A stretch of DNA of 64,000 bases, from NCBI GenBank assembly GCA_035485475.1, contig DATHOA010000084.1, positions 1 to 64,000 on the forward strand, written 5' to 3'. The notes under the pieces were generated by a model. The model did no database searches, was not told the origin of the DNA, and saw only the letters and a program-made list of their open reading frames with translations. Shown here piece after piece: positions 9,148 through 17,096 of the stretch; the stretch's first letter is position 1; every line of letters begins with the position of its first letter. This DNA comes from DAIDKA01 sp035485475. GTDB taxonomy: Bacteria > Pseudomonadota > Gammaproteobacteria > Steroidobacterales > Steroidobacteraceae. The translations under genes were made by a program, and so were the position numbers.

Positions 9148-9817
9148 GCTTGGTCACGGGAGTGGCAGCACACACCTCTTCGGGTATCTCGTATCCCGGC
9201 CGCTTCGTGTAATCGGTCCGGGCGGTCCAGGGCTGCGTGAAGGTCTTCGGATCCTCGATGGTCATGAGCAGGTGCAGATGCATCCCATCCTTGCTCAACT
9301 GGAAGCGCTCGGTCAGATGCATGGCATCGGAGTGCGGCAGGCCCGCATTGTCGACCATGGTGCTGTCATCAAAGCCGTTGGTGTCCACGACCAACTCGTC
9401 GCCATCCCACTTGCCGACCGAATAACCCAGGTAGTGGGGATCCACGTCGGTGGGCAGCGCTTCATCCAGGTACACCCGTCGTGGCAGCCGATTGAGCTGG
9501 TACACGAAGTACAGTGCCTTGGGCCGCTGCAGGATCTCGAAGGGCTCGTGCATGAGCATCAGCCGCGGCAGCCCCGGCGGCAGGCAGTGTGTAACCCCGT
9601 CGAATGAGAAGTCACCCTTGGCAATGGCCGCCTTGTGGGCCGCATAGACTGCCTGGGCTTCGGGAGTCAGCGGCGGCGCCTTGCCGTCGACCGTCTTCAA
9701 GGCGCCCACCTGCGCGGAGAGGACCCACACGCCGCTCAGATCCGGCGCCGCAGCCGACACGTTGACACTCATGGCGCCGAAGGCGACGGTCGAGAGGAAA
9801 ATCTGCAACGCTCTCAT
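9134..9817 (-). CDS. Secreted protein of an unnamed four-member local family (copy A)
   Basis: The 227-residue protein has a signal peptide (ends VSAAA) and a LSGVWVLS start to the mature part. It shares a common pattern with three other genes in the window (9814, 18909 and 19673): a CLPPGLPRLM-type motif, a short aromatic stretch, YLGYSVGKWDGDELVVDT, then GFDDST and a terminal TIEDPKTFTQPW. The pattern suggests a conserved beta-rich fold of unknown function. It is the shortest copy and lacks the C-terminal CEENNRNAP motif of copies B and D. Its ATG overlaps the stop of copy B (ATGA), so the two are one operon. I do not assign a function. Confidence 0.7.
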   Translation of the reverse strand: MRALQIFLSTVAFGAMSVNVSAAAPDLSGVWVLSAQVGALKTVDGKAPPLTPEAQAVYAAHKAAIAKGDFSFDGVTHCLPPGLPRLMLMHEPFEILQRPKALYFVYQLNRLPRRVYLDEALPTDVDPHYLGYSVGKWDGDELVVDTNGFDDSTMVDNAGLPHSDAMHLTERFQLSKDGMHLHLLMTIEDPKTFTQPWTARTDYTKRPGYEIPEEVCAATPVTKRPRS

Positions 9818-10620
9818 TTGGCCACCGTCACACCGTCCACGGGCGCATTGCGATTGTTCTCTTCACACACGTATTCCTGCGGGCGTACATCGGGCCGCCA
9901 GTGGTAGACGCGCCGATAGCTGTACGGATGTTCCAGAGTGACCGGGTCCTCGACCGTCATGACGAGTTCGAGGTTCGAGCCATTGTCGATTTTGCGGAAA
10001 CGCTCGATCACATGCTCCTGGTTCGAATGGCTGCTGCCCTCATCATCGATGAAAGTCTTGTCGTTCAGTCCGATGGTATCGACCACGAGGGTATCGCCCT
10101 CCCAATGACCGACCGAATCTCCAAGGTAGGTATGAGCTACGTTCTTCGGGTGGTCACGGTTCAGCCAGATGCGCCGCAGGTTGTGGGCCACCTCGTGCAG
10201 AAACGTGATCCGCTCGGGGGTCTGCACGATCTCGATCGGATAGGGGCTCTCCATCACGCGCGGCATCCCGTGCGGCAGGCACTGTGTGGAGGCGTCGGCC
10301 TCGGGAGTGCCGCGATTCTTGGCGCGGATGCGCCGCTCCAGGATCGCCATGTACTCAGGTTTCAGCGGCGGCTCGACGCCGGGCTCCGGCCCGAGCATGT
10401 ACTGATACCCCGCCAGCCACCACACCCCGTTCAGATCGTGCGGATCAGGATTGCCGGGCGGCGTGCCCGGCGGCGCGTTGGCCGCCCCCCGCAATCCCGG
10501 CGTCAGGGCCAGGGTCGGGTCGCCGCTGTTGTGCAGCGTGGTGGGTTGTGGGGCTGCCATCGCCGCGGCGGCGAGGGCGAGACCTGCGATCGCGAGTGAG
10601 ACAGGATTGAGGTTGCGCAC
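9814..10620 (-). CDS. Secreted protein of an unnamed four-member local family (copy B)
   Basis: The protein has about 268 residues when started at GTG 10620, giving a clean signal peptide (SLAIAGLALAAAAMAA). A TTG at 10671 is also in frame, but a TATAGT promoter-like element at 10658-10663 lies between, favouring the downstream start. Shared family motifs are LNGVWWLAGY, QCLPHGMPRVMESPYPIEI, FLHEVAHNLRRIW, YLGDSVGHWEGDTLVVDT and MTVEDPVTLEHPY. The C-terminal CEENNRNAP motif is nearly identical in copy D. The conserved Cys, His and acidic residues hint at metal or substrate binding, but no function is known to me. It is coupled to copy A and divergent from the PVA-dehydrogenase-like gene. Confidence 0.7.
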   Translation of the reverse strand: MRNLNPVSLAIAGLALAAAAMAAPQPTTLHNSGDPTLALTPGLRGAANAPPGTPPGNPDPHDLNGVWWLAGYQYMLGPEPGVEPPLKPEYMAILERRIRAKNRGTPEADASTQCLPHGMPRVMESPYPIEIVQTPERITFLHEVAHNLRRIWLNRDHPKNVAHTYLGDSVGHWEGDTLVVDTIGLNDKTFIDDEGSSHSNQEHVIERFRKIDNGSNLELVMTVEDPVTLEHPYSYRRVYHWRPDVRPQEYVCEENNRNAPVDGVTVAK

Positions 10621-10709
10621 TGGGCAGCTCTGGTGACTTGGCCGATAGCGGCCGTTGACTATACAAGGCAAACGTACCAGAGCAAAGCTGGTAGAAGTGC
10701 TGGTGAAAT

Positions 10710-12578
10710 ATGCAACTTAGGGGTCCTTTTTTGAATTTCGGAATACGAAAACATTTCGGTGCGCGCAGCCTCACGCTGACTGTGGCGCTGGTCGCGCTCG
10801 GCGCGCGCGCGGCCACCAACGATGGGCCGCCCAGCAGCGATCCGGCACAGCTTTTCCAGCAAAACTGTGCCAGTTGCCACGATCACCCCCAGGATCGCAT
10901 CCCGCCGCGCGCCGTGATTGCGCGCCGCTCGCCCGATGAGGTGATGCAGATTCTCACCAATGGCTCGATGCGCGCTCAGGCGGCCGGTCTGGGCATGAAT
11001 GACCGGGTGGGCATCGCCACGTATCTGACGGGCAAGGCGCCCATCGGGCATCTCGCGCCGACGCCGGAGACCAATCCGTGCGCAGCGGGTGCCGCCCCGG
11101 TCGTCGATGCCGGTGCGGGCTGGAATGGCTGGGGAGGCGACATCACCAATACCCGCTTCCAGGCCAAGCCGGGGGTCACGGCAGCGCAGGTGCCGCGGCT
11201 GAAACTCAAATGGGCCTTCGGCTATCGTTCGACCTATGTGTACGGGCAGCCGACGCTGGTCGGCGGTCGCGTCTACGTGACCAGCTCCAGCGGCCGTGTG
11301 TACTCACTGGATGCGAAATCCGGCTGCACCTACTGGACCTATGATGCCGCGGCAGCCGTGCGCACGGCGGTGTCCATCGCCCGCGTCCGCGGTGGCCTGC
11401 GCGCCGTGTTCGGCGATGACACGAGTTTCGTCTACGCCCTGGATGCGGCCAATGGGAAACTGGTGTGGAAGAGGCAGCTCGATGCGCATCCGGCGGCCCG
11501 CATCACCGGCGCGCCGGTGTTCCACGGCCAGCGCCTGTATGTACCGCTTTCTTCGCTGGAGGAATTGTCCGCGCCCGCGCCGAACTATGAGTGTTGCAAG
11601 TTTCGGGGCGGCGTTGTCGCGTTGGATCTGGCCACGGGCCGTGTGATCTGGCACACCTACACGATCACGCAGGTGCCGCGCGCCTACCGCAAGAGTGCCA
11701 CGGGCACGCAGTTGTACGGGCCGGCCGGCGGTTCGGTGTGGTCGGCGCCCACCCTCGATCCCAGCCACGATCTGCTGTATGTCGGCACCGGCAATTCCTA
11801 TACGGATATCCCAACCGAGCACACCGACTCGATTCTCGCCCTGCGCATGAGCACGGGGGCGGTGGCCTGGGCCAATCAGCTGCGCCCAAAGGACAATTAC
11901 ATCGTCGGCTGTGACACGCCGCAGAGCGCCGGGACCGGCAACTGTCCGCATGCGCTGGGTCCGGATGTTGATTTCGGCACCTCGCCCATCCTGACGCGGC
12001 TGCCCACCGGCGAGCGGCTGCTGATCACCGGGGAGAAATCCGGGCGCGTCTATGCGCTGGACCCGGCGAGCGGGAAGGAGCGTTGGCATGCCCAGGTTGG
12101 CGTCGGCAGCAGCCTGGGCGGCATCGAATGGGGTAGCGCAGCCGATGCCGCACGGCTGTATGCGCCGGTGTCCGACGCCGCGGCAACCCAGGGGCCTCCG
12201 GGCGGCCTGGTGGCGCTGCGGCTGCGCGACGGTCAGCAGGTGTGGCGGGCCGCACCACCACTGCCGCGCTGCAGCTGGGGCAAACGCGGGTGTCTGGCCG
12301 CCCAGTCACAGGCGGTAACGGCGATTCCAGGGGTGGTGTTTTCCGGTTCCGAGGACGGCCACCTGCGTGCTTATGCCAGCGACGACGGTCGGGTCATCTG
12401 GGATGTGGATACCGCACAGGCCTATGCCACCGTCAACGGGGTGCCGGCCGTGGGCGGGTCACTCGACAATGGCGGACCCACGCTTGCCGGTGGCATTTTG
12501 TTCGTAAATTCCGGTTATGGACGCATTATGGGCGAGCCGGGCAACGCGCTGCTGGCCTTCAGCGTCGAGGGCCGTTGA
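10710..12578 (+). CDS. PQQ beta-propeller protein with N-terminal c-type haem, PVA-dehydrogenase-like
   Basis: The 622-residue protein has an N-terminal export segment, a c-type haem site CASCH (residues 53-57), then a PQQ-type beta-propeller with repeated motifs (YSLDAKSGCTYWTY, VYALDPASGKERWHA, GTGNSY). The order, cytochrome domain first and propeller second, is that of polyvinyl-alcohol dehydrogenase-type quinohemoproteins, not of methanol/ethanol dehydrogenases, where haem is last. Secretion to the periplasm is expected. It would oxidise an alcohol and feed electrons to the respiratory chain. It is followed by DUF1592 and DUF1552 genes. The substrate is uncertain; PVA itself is only one possibility. 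Confidence 0.82.
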   Translation: MQLRGPFLNFGIRKHFGARSLTLTVALVALGARAATNDGPPSSDPAQLFQQNCASCHDHPQDRIPPRAVIARRSPDEVMQILTNGSMRAQAAGLGMNDRVGIATYLTGKAPIGHLAPTPETNPCAAGAAPVVDAGAGWNGWGGDITNTRFQAKPGVTAAQVPRLKLKWAFGYRSTYVYGQPTLVGGRVYVTSSSGRVYSLDAKSGCTYWTYDAAAAVRTAVSIARVRGGLRAVFGDDTSFVYALDAANGKLVWKRQLDAHPAARITGAPVFHGQRLYVPLSSLEELSAPAPNYECCKFRGGVVALDLATGRVIWHTYTITQVPRAYRKSATGTQLYGPAGGSVWSAPTLDPSHDLLYVGTGNSYTDIPTEHTDSILALRMSTGAVAWANQLRPKDNYIVGCDTPQSAGTGNCPHALGPDVDFGTSPILTRLPTGERLLITGEKSGRVYALDPASGKERWHAQVGVGSSLGGIEWGSAADAARLYAPVSDAAATQGPPGGLVALRLRDGQQVWRAAPPLPRCSWGKRGCLAAQSQAVTAIPGVVFSGSEDGHLRAYASDDGRVIWDVDTAQAYATVNGVPAVGGSLDNGGPTLAGGILFVNSGYGRIMGEPGNALLAFSVEGR

Positions 12579-12631
12579 GGCGCCCACTGCGGGCCCAGGC
12601 AGGGGTGCTGGGACCGCATTATTGACCATGG

Positions 12632-12648
12632 AGCATGGCAACCATGCT
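12632..12648. repeat. Inverted repeat upstream of the DUF1592 gene
   Basis: A perfect 7-bp inverted repeat, AGCATGG-CAA-CCATGCT, lies in the 253-base gap between the PVA-dehydrogenase-like gene and the DUF1592 gene. It could be an operator for a dimeric regulator or a short RNA hairpin. No regulator gene lies next to it. Confidence 0.35.
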
Positions 12649-12711
12649 ATGCACCATTCCGGGTCTGCGCTGCTGGAATTGCCCCCGGGTAGCTGTTGTA
12701 ATCTCAACCCT

Positions 12712-12741
12712 CGCGAGCCATCCGAAAGGGTGGCAGTCGCG
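12712..12741 (+). other. Putative structured RNA leader of the DUF1592 gene
   Basis: The sequence can fold into a two-part stem. An outer CGCGA/TCGCG helix encloses a 7-bp GCCATCC/GGGTGGC helix (one G-U pair) closed by a GAAA tetraloop. It sits about 90 bases upstream of the DUF1592 start, in a gap with no gene. It does not match the c-di-GMP-I, glycine or cobalamin riboswitch cores that I checked by eye. Confidence 0.35.
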
Positions 12742-12831
12742 TTGGGATCCCATTTTGCGATGACCAATCCCCAGGAGTTGTGCCCTTTGAGGTCTTGCTC
12801 GGGAAATCAAGCTCCGGATCGATCCGGCCTC

Positions 12832-15357
12832 ATGCGCACATTCATCGCTGTCGCGCTGCTGGTGGCTGCGGCGCAGTCGGTTCGGGTGAGCGCTGCCCCG
12901 GCAACGCTGTCGGTTGCTGCGCAGCAGCATCTGGTGCAGCAATACTGCAGCGGCTGTCATAACTACGACGATTACGCGGGCGGAGTCGAATTCGAGGTTT
13001 TCGACGCCAGCAAGGCGCACGAGGATGCGAAGCTGACCGAGCGGATGGTCAAGAAGCTGCGCGCCGGCATGATGCCGCCGGCAGGCAAGCCCCGGCCGGA
13101 TTTCGCCACCGAGCAGGCCTTTGCCACCTCGTTGGAGAATGAGGTCGACGCCCATGCGAAGCCGAACCTGGCGATGCCGCGCCTGCACCGACTGAACCGC
13201 TCCGAGTACCAGAATGCGGTGCGCGATCTGCTGGGGCTGGACATCGATGTGGCCCAGCTGCTGCCGGCCGACGATGTGAGCCGTGGCTTTGACAATCAGG
13301 CCGGCACGCTGACCTTTTCCCCGGCGCTGCTGGATGCCTATCTGTCGGCGGCCGGCCGCATCAGCCGTACGGCGCTCGGAACGGCGACGGCTACGACGCA
13401 GGCGACCTATCGCGTCGCCGACGACACCTCGCAGAACTACCATGTGGAGGGGCTGCCCTTCGGCACGCGCGGCGGCCTGAGCGTCGAGCACACCTTTCCG
13501 GCCGATGGCACCTACACCTTCAAGGTGTTTGCGGTGAACCTCGGCAACATGGGCAACTTCCGCCCCTTCGGTGAAATCCGCGGCGAGCAGCTGCTGGTGT
13601 ACGTGGATGGCCGACGTGTCAGCCAGATCGACTGGGACAAGGCGCTGAGCGTGACCCGCAATCTCGAGGAGGAGCCGACCGGTCAGCTGAAGACCATCGA
13701 TGTCACCTTGCCGCTGACGGCGGGCCCGCATCGGGTGGGCGTGACCTACCTGGCGACCGACTACGCGCCGGGGCTGGATATGAACCACGCGTTTGACCGC
13801 ACCACCATCGAGACGGGTGGCCTGCCGGGCTTTACGTTCTTTCCGCACATTGGCCGGCTGCGAATCGACGGACCGGCGCAAGCCACGGCGGCCACCGACT
13901 CCCCGAGCCGTCGCCGCATCATGGTGTGCAAACCGCTGGCCGGTCAGGAGCAGCGCTGCGCCCTGCAGATCGCGGCGGAGCTCGTGCGCCGCGGCTATCG
14001 CGGTTACGGCAGCGATGCGGACGTGAGCACGCTCGCGCACTTCTTTGCCAGCGGCCAGCACAATGGCGGTTTCGACACCGGTGTGGAATCGATGCTGGAG
14101 CGACTGCTGGTCGATCCGAAATTCCTGTTCCGGGTGGAAACCGCACCCCCGCACCTCGCCTCCGGCGTGGCCTACCGTGTCAACGATCTGGACCTGGCGG
14201 CGCGCCTGTCGTTCTTCCTGTGGAGCAGCATTCCCGATGACGAGTTGCTGCGCCTGGCGAACGCCGGCCAACTGAGCCGGGACGACGTCCTCAGGGGCCA
14301 GGTGCACCGCATGTTGGCGGATCCGCGCGCGGCTGCCCTGACCAGCAATTTCGCGGATGAGTGGCTGGGTCTGCGCGCCTTGGCGACGCACGATCCGGTC
14401 GTCGACCAGTTCCCGGATTTTGATGACAACCTGCGTCAGGCCTTCCGCCGCGAGGTCGAGCTGTTCTTCGCCAGCATGGTCACCGAAGATCGCAGTGCCC
14501 TCGATCTGCTGACGGCCAAGTACACCTTCGTGAATGGGCGCCTGGCGAAGTTCTATGGCATCCCGGGGGTGCGCGGCAGCTACTTCCGGCGCGTCGAACT
14601 GGATGACAGCCAAAGCGCGCGTATCGGCCTGCTGGGCAAGGGCGCGCTGATGATGATCACCGCGCAGCCGGGTCGTACCTCACCGGTGGTCAGGGGCAAC
14701 TGGATCCTGCGCACCATGCTCGGTTCACCGGCTCCGGACCCGCCGGCGGATGTCCCGCAGCTGAAGCCCCACCCGGTGGATCCGGCCGGCAATGCCAGTC
14801 CGCCGACGCTGCGCCAGCAGATGGAGCAGCACCACTCCGATCCGGTGTGCGCGTCCTGCCACAAGATCATGGAACCGATCGGGTTTGCGCTGGAGCCCTT
14901 CGATGCCGTCGGGCATTGGCGGACCCAGGATGGCAGTCGCCCGATTGACGCGCACAGCCAGTTGTACGACGGCACGCCGGTGGACGGACCGACGGGCGTG
15001 CGTGCCTTCCTGCTGCGCCACCAGGAACAATACCTGCGCAACATCACCCAGGCGCTCATGACCTATGCGCTGGGACGCGGTATCGAGTATGACGACATGC
15101 CGATGGTGCGCAGCGTGCTGCATACCGCGGCACATGATGATTATCGTTTCAAGGGTCTGATCGAAGCAGTTGTGATGAGCGATCTGTTCCGGATGAATGT
15201 TGCCTCCGGATCAGACGACAAGGGCGCGACACTGCATACGCAGGTCAATGGGCCGGCCGGTAGTACGACTACCAATACGACGACGACCAGTAACACGACC
15301 GCCAGCGCGCTGGACCTGCGAAACTCAGGAGCCGAGATTGTTTTTTCTGACCAATAA
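12832..15357 (+). CDS. DUF1592-family cytochrome-like protein (DUF1587/1592/1588/1585 architecture)
   Basis: The protein has about 841 residues with a signal peptide (MRTFIAVALLVAAAQSVRVSA). An N-terminal c-type haem motif CSGCH follows at about residues 41-45. The remainder shows the multi-DUF architecture: LHRLNRSEYQNAVRDLLGLD (DUF1587), a beta-rich middle, LSFFLWSSIPDDELL (DUF1592), a CASCHK haem-like motif in the DUF1588 region, and a DUF1585 end. Such proteins are abundant in Planctomycetes and some gammaproteobacteria and have no assigned reaction. ATG 12832 is chosen for its signal peptide; the longer upstream frame runs back into the preceding gene. The gene overlaps the DUF1552 gene by 20 bases, so the two are coupled. 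Confidence 0.85.
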   Translation: MRTFIAVALLVAAAQSVRVSAAPATLSVAAQQHLVQQYCSGCHNYDDYAGGVEFEVFDASKAHEDAKLTERMVKKLRAGMMPPAGKPRPDFATEQAFATSLENEVDAHAKPNLAMPRLHRLNRSEYQNAVRDLLGLDIDVAQLLPADDVSRGFDNQAGTLTFSPALLDAYLSAAGRISRTALGTATATTQATYRVADDTSQNYHVEGLPFGTRGGLSVEHTFPADGTYTFKVFAVNLGNMGNFRPFGEIRGEQLLVYVDGRRVSQIDWDKALSVTRNLEEEPTGQLKTIDVTLPLTAGPHRVGVTYLATDYAPGLDMNHAFDRTTIETGGLPGFTFFPHIGRLRIDGPAQATAATDSPSRRRIMVCKPLAGQEQRCALQIAAELVRRGYRGYGSDADVSTLAHFFASGQHNGGFDTGVESMLERLLVDPKFLFRVETAPPHLASGVAYRVNDLDLAARLSFFLWSSIPDDELLRLANAGQLSRDDVLRGQVHRMLADPRAAALTSNFADEWLGLRALATHDPVVDQFPDFDDNLRQAFRREVELFFASMVTEDRSALDLLTAKYTFVNGRLAKFYGIPGVRGSYFRRVELDDSQSARIGLLGKGALMMITAQPGRTSPVVRGNWILRTMLGSPAPDPPADVPQLKPHPVDPAGNASPPTLRQQMEQHHSDPVCASCHKIMEPIGFALEPFDAVGHWRTQDGSRPIDAHSQLYDGTPVDGPTGVRAFLLRHQEQYLRNITQALMTYALGRGIEYDDMPMVRSVLHTAAHDDYRFKGLIEAVVMSDLFRMNVASGSDDKGATLHTQVNGPAGSTTTNTTTTSNTTASALDLRNSGAEIVFSDQ

Positions 15358-16681
15358 GAAGTTGCCGCGGCGCACGTTTCTGCGCGGCCTCGGTACCACG
15401 CTCGCGCTGCCGCTGCTGGAGTCGATGCTGCCCACCCGCGGCGCGGTCGCGGCGCAGAAGCAGATCGTGCCCACCCGCTTCCTCGGCGCCTTCGTGCCGC
15501 ATGGCATTGCACCGGGGCACTGGATTCCGGAATCCACTGCACCGGGATTTGCCTACCCCTATGTGTACGAGCCCTTGCAGCCGTTCCGCAAGCACGTGGT
15601 GCTGACCAGCGGCATGTGGTCGAAGTCATCCGAGAATCCTCCGGGCGTCACGGGCGCCGATCACTTCGTCGCGGCCGCATTCCTCACCTGCCAGAAGCCG
15701 AAGAAAACGACCGGCGCGGACATCGAAGTGGGCACCTCCGTGGACCAGGTGATTGCCGCGAAAATCGGCACGGAGAACCTGCTGCCCTCCGTGCAACTGG
15801 CCGTCGAGGACCCGGGTGCGAATTCCAGCAACTGTGGCGAGGGCTACAGCTGCGTCTATACCAATACGATCTCCTGGGAGACGCCGACACGGCCGCTGCC
15901 CATGGAAATCAACCCGCAGACGCTTTTCGAACGCATGTTCGGCGATGGCAGTTCGCCGCAGATGCGCAAGATGCGACGGGAACGCCAGTCCAGCATCCTC
16001 GATTCCGTGAATGGCAGCCTGCGCGACATCATGGCGCAGGTCCCGCATGGGGATCAGATGCGATTGGAGCAGTACGCCGACGATGTCCGCGAGGTCGAAC
16101 GTCGTCTCAGCATCGCCGCGCGCGCCTCCACGGATGCGCCGAACATGACCATGCCGTACGGGGTGCCGGAGTCCTTTCATGAGCACATCCAGGTGCAATG
16201 GGACCTGCTGGCGCTGGCCTATCAGACCGACATCACGCGCGTCGCCACCATGCTGTTCGCGCGCGATCTGACCAGTCGCACCTTTCCGGAAAGCGGCACG
16301 AACTCCAGTTTCCATGGCGTCTCACATCACGCCGAGGATCCCGGCCAGATCGCGCTGTTGGCAAAGATCAACCGCTATCACGTGCAGATGCTGGCGTACC
16401 TGGTCCAGAAGCTCGATTCGATCCCGGAAGGGGATGGCACCGTGCTGGATCACTCCTTGATCCTGTTTGGTTCGAACATGGGTAATTCGAATCAGCATCT
16501 GCACTACGACACACCGGCCGTGCTGATCGGTGGCGCCTCCGGGCGCCTGAAAGGCGATCGGTATCTGCCCTATGCCAGCCGCACCGTGCCGACGGGCAAT
16601 CTGATGCTGAGCATATTGGGAATGTTTGACGTTCAGGCGGAGCGATTCGGTGACAGCACCGGGCCGCTTCAAAACATTTGA
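15338..16681 (+). CDS. DUF1552 domain protein with Tat signal
   Basis: This 447-residue DUF1552-family protein is the usual partner of DUF1592 proteins. TTG 15338 is the likely start because AGGAGC lies 6 bases upstream and it yields a twin-arginine signal LPRRTFLRGLGTTLALPLL. This implies export in folded, perhaps cofactor-bound form. Family landmarks are FVPHGIAPGHWIPE near residue 50, GADHFVAAAFLT, and SLILFGSNMGNSN near the end. The gene overlaps the upstream DUF1592 gene by 20 bases. Function is unknown; co-export with a haem protein suggests an oxidative step on a large or insoluble substrate, which is inference. Confidence 0.85.
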   Translation: MFFLTNKKLPRRTFLRGLGTTLALPLLESMLPTRGAVAAQKQIVPTRFLGAFVPHGIAPGHWIPESTAPGFAYPYVYEPLQPFRKHVVLTSGMWSKSSENPPGVTGADHFVAAAFLTCQKPKKTTGADIEVGTSVDQVIAAKIGTENLLPSVQLAVEDPGANSSNCGEGYSCVYTNTISWETPTRPLPMEINPQTLFERMFGDGSSPQMRKMRRERQSSILDSVNGSLRDIMAQVPHGDQMRLEQYADDVREVERRLSIAARASTDAPNMTMPYGVPESFHEHIQVQWDLLALAYQTDITRVATMLFARDLTSRTFPESGTNSSFHGVSHHAEDPGQIALLAKINRYHVQMLAYLVQKLDSIPEGDGTVLDHSLILFGSNMGNSNQHLHYDTPAVLIGGASGRLKGDRYLPYASRTVPTGNLMLSILGMFDVQAERFGDSTGPLQNI

Positions 16682-16718
16682 TTCGGATTTTTCCTAACAT
16701 GGAAAGAGGGAGTTGAAG

Positions 16719-17096
16719 ATGAAGATCAGAACAGCCTCGGGTGTGCTCCTGGTGCTGAGCATCTGGGGTGGTGCCGCTTCGGCGCATCACTCGTTCGCGA
16801 TGTTTGATGCGGCCCAGACCAAGACCCTGGTGGGCACCGTGAAACAGGTGCAATGGACCAACCCGCACATCTGGGTGCAGGTCATGGTGAAGGACGAGAA
16901 GACCGGGTCCGCTGCGGAATGGTCCATCGAGGGCGGCAGCCCCAATGGGCTGACCCGTCAGGGCTGGCGCCGCACCTCCATCAAGGAGGGTGATGCGATC
17001 GAAATCACCATTCACCCGCTCAAGGACGGTACCAACGGCGGCAGCATGATGAAGGCCATGATCAATGGTCAGCCTGTCGGTGGCGCCCCACGTTAA
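16719..17096 (+). CDS. DUF6152 family secreted protein
   Basis: The 125-residue precursor has a signal peptide (ends SAHHSFAMFD). The mature start HHSFAMFD, the VQWTNPHIWVQV strand and the WSIEGGSPNGLTRQGW block are diagnostic of DUF6152. ATG 16719 follows a GGGAG site; a TTG six bases earlier is less likely. The family is periplasmic and unstudied, and often lies beside PQQ dehydrogenases and proteins of the LSGVW type seen four times here. It is 37 bases after the DUF1552 gene and overlaps the ankyrin gene start, which implies one transcript. Confidence 0.85.
   Translation: MKIRTASGVLLVLSIWGGAASAHHSFAMFDAAQTKTLVGTVKQVQWTNPHIWVQVMVKDEKTGSAAEWSIEGGSPNGLTRQGWRRTSIKEGDAIEITIHPLKDGTNGGSMMKAMINGQPVGGAPR

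Noticed and set aside
12661..12780. Known riboswitch class upstream of the DUF1592 gene
   Set aside because: The hairpin has a GNRA loop like c-di-GMP-I but lacks the conserved core segments; no known class fits.
12619..14613. Long antisense frame of 664 codons over the DUF1592 gene
   Set aside because: Composition is skewed and it mirrors codon third-position GC of the real gene, with no recognisable domain.
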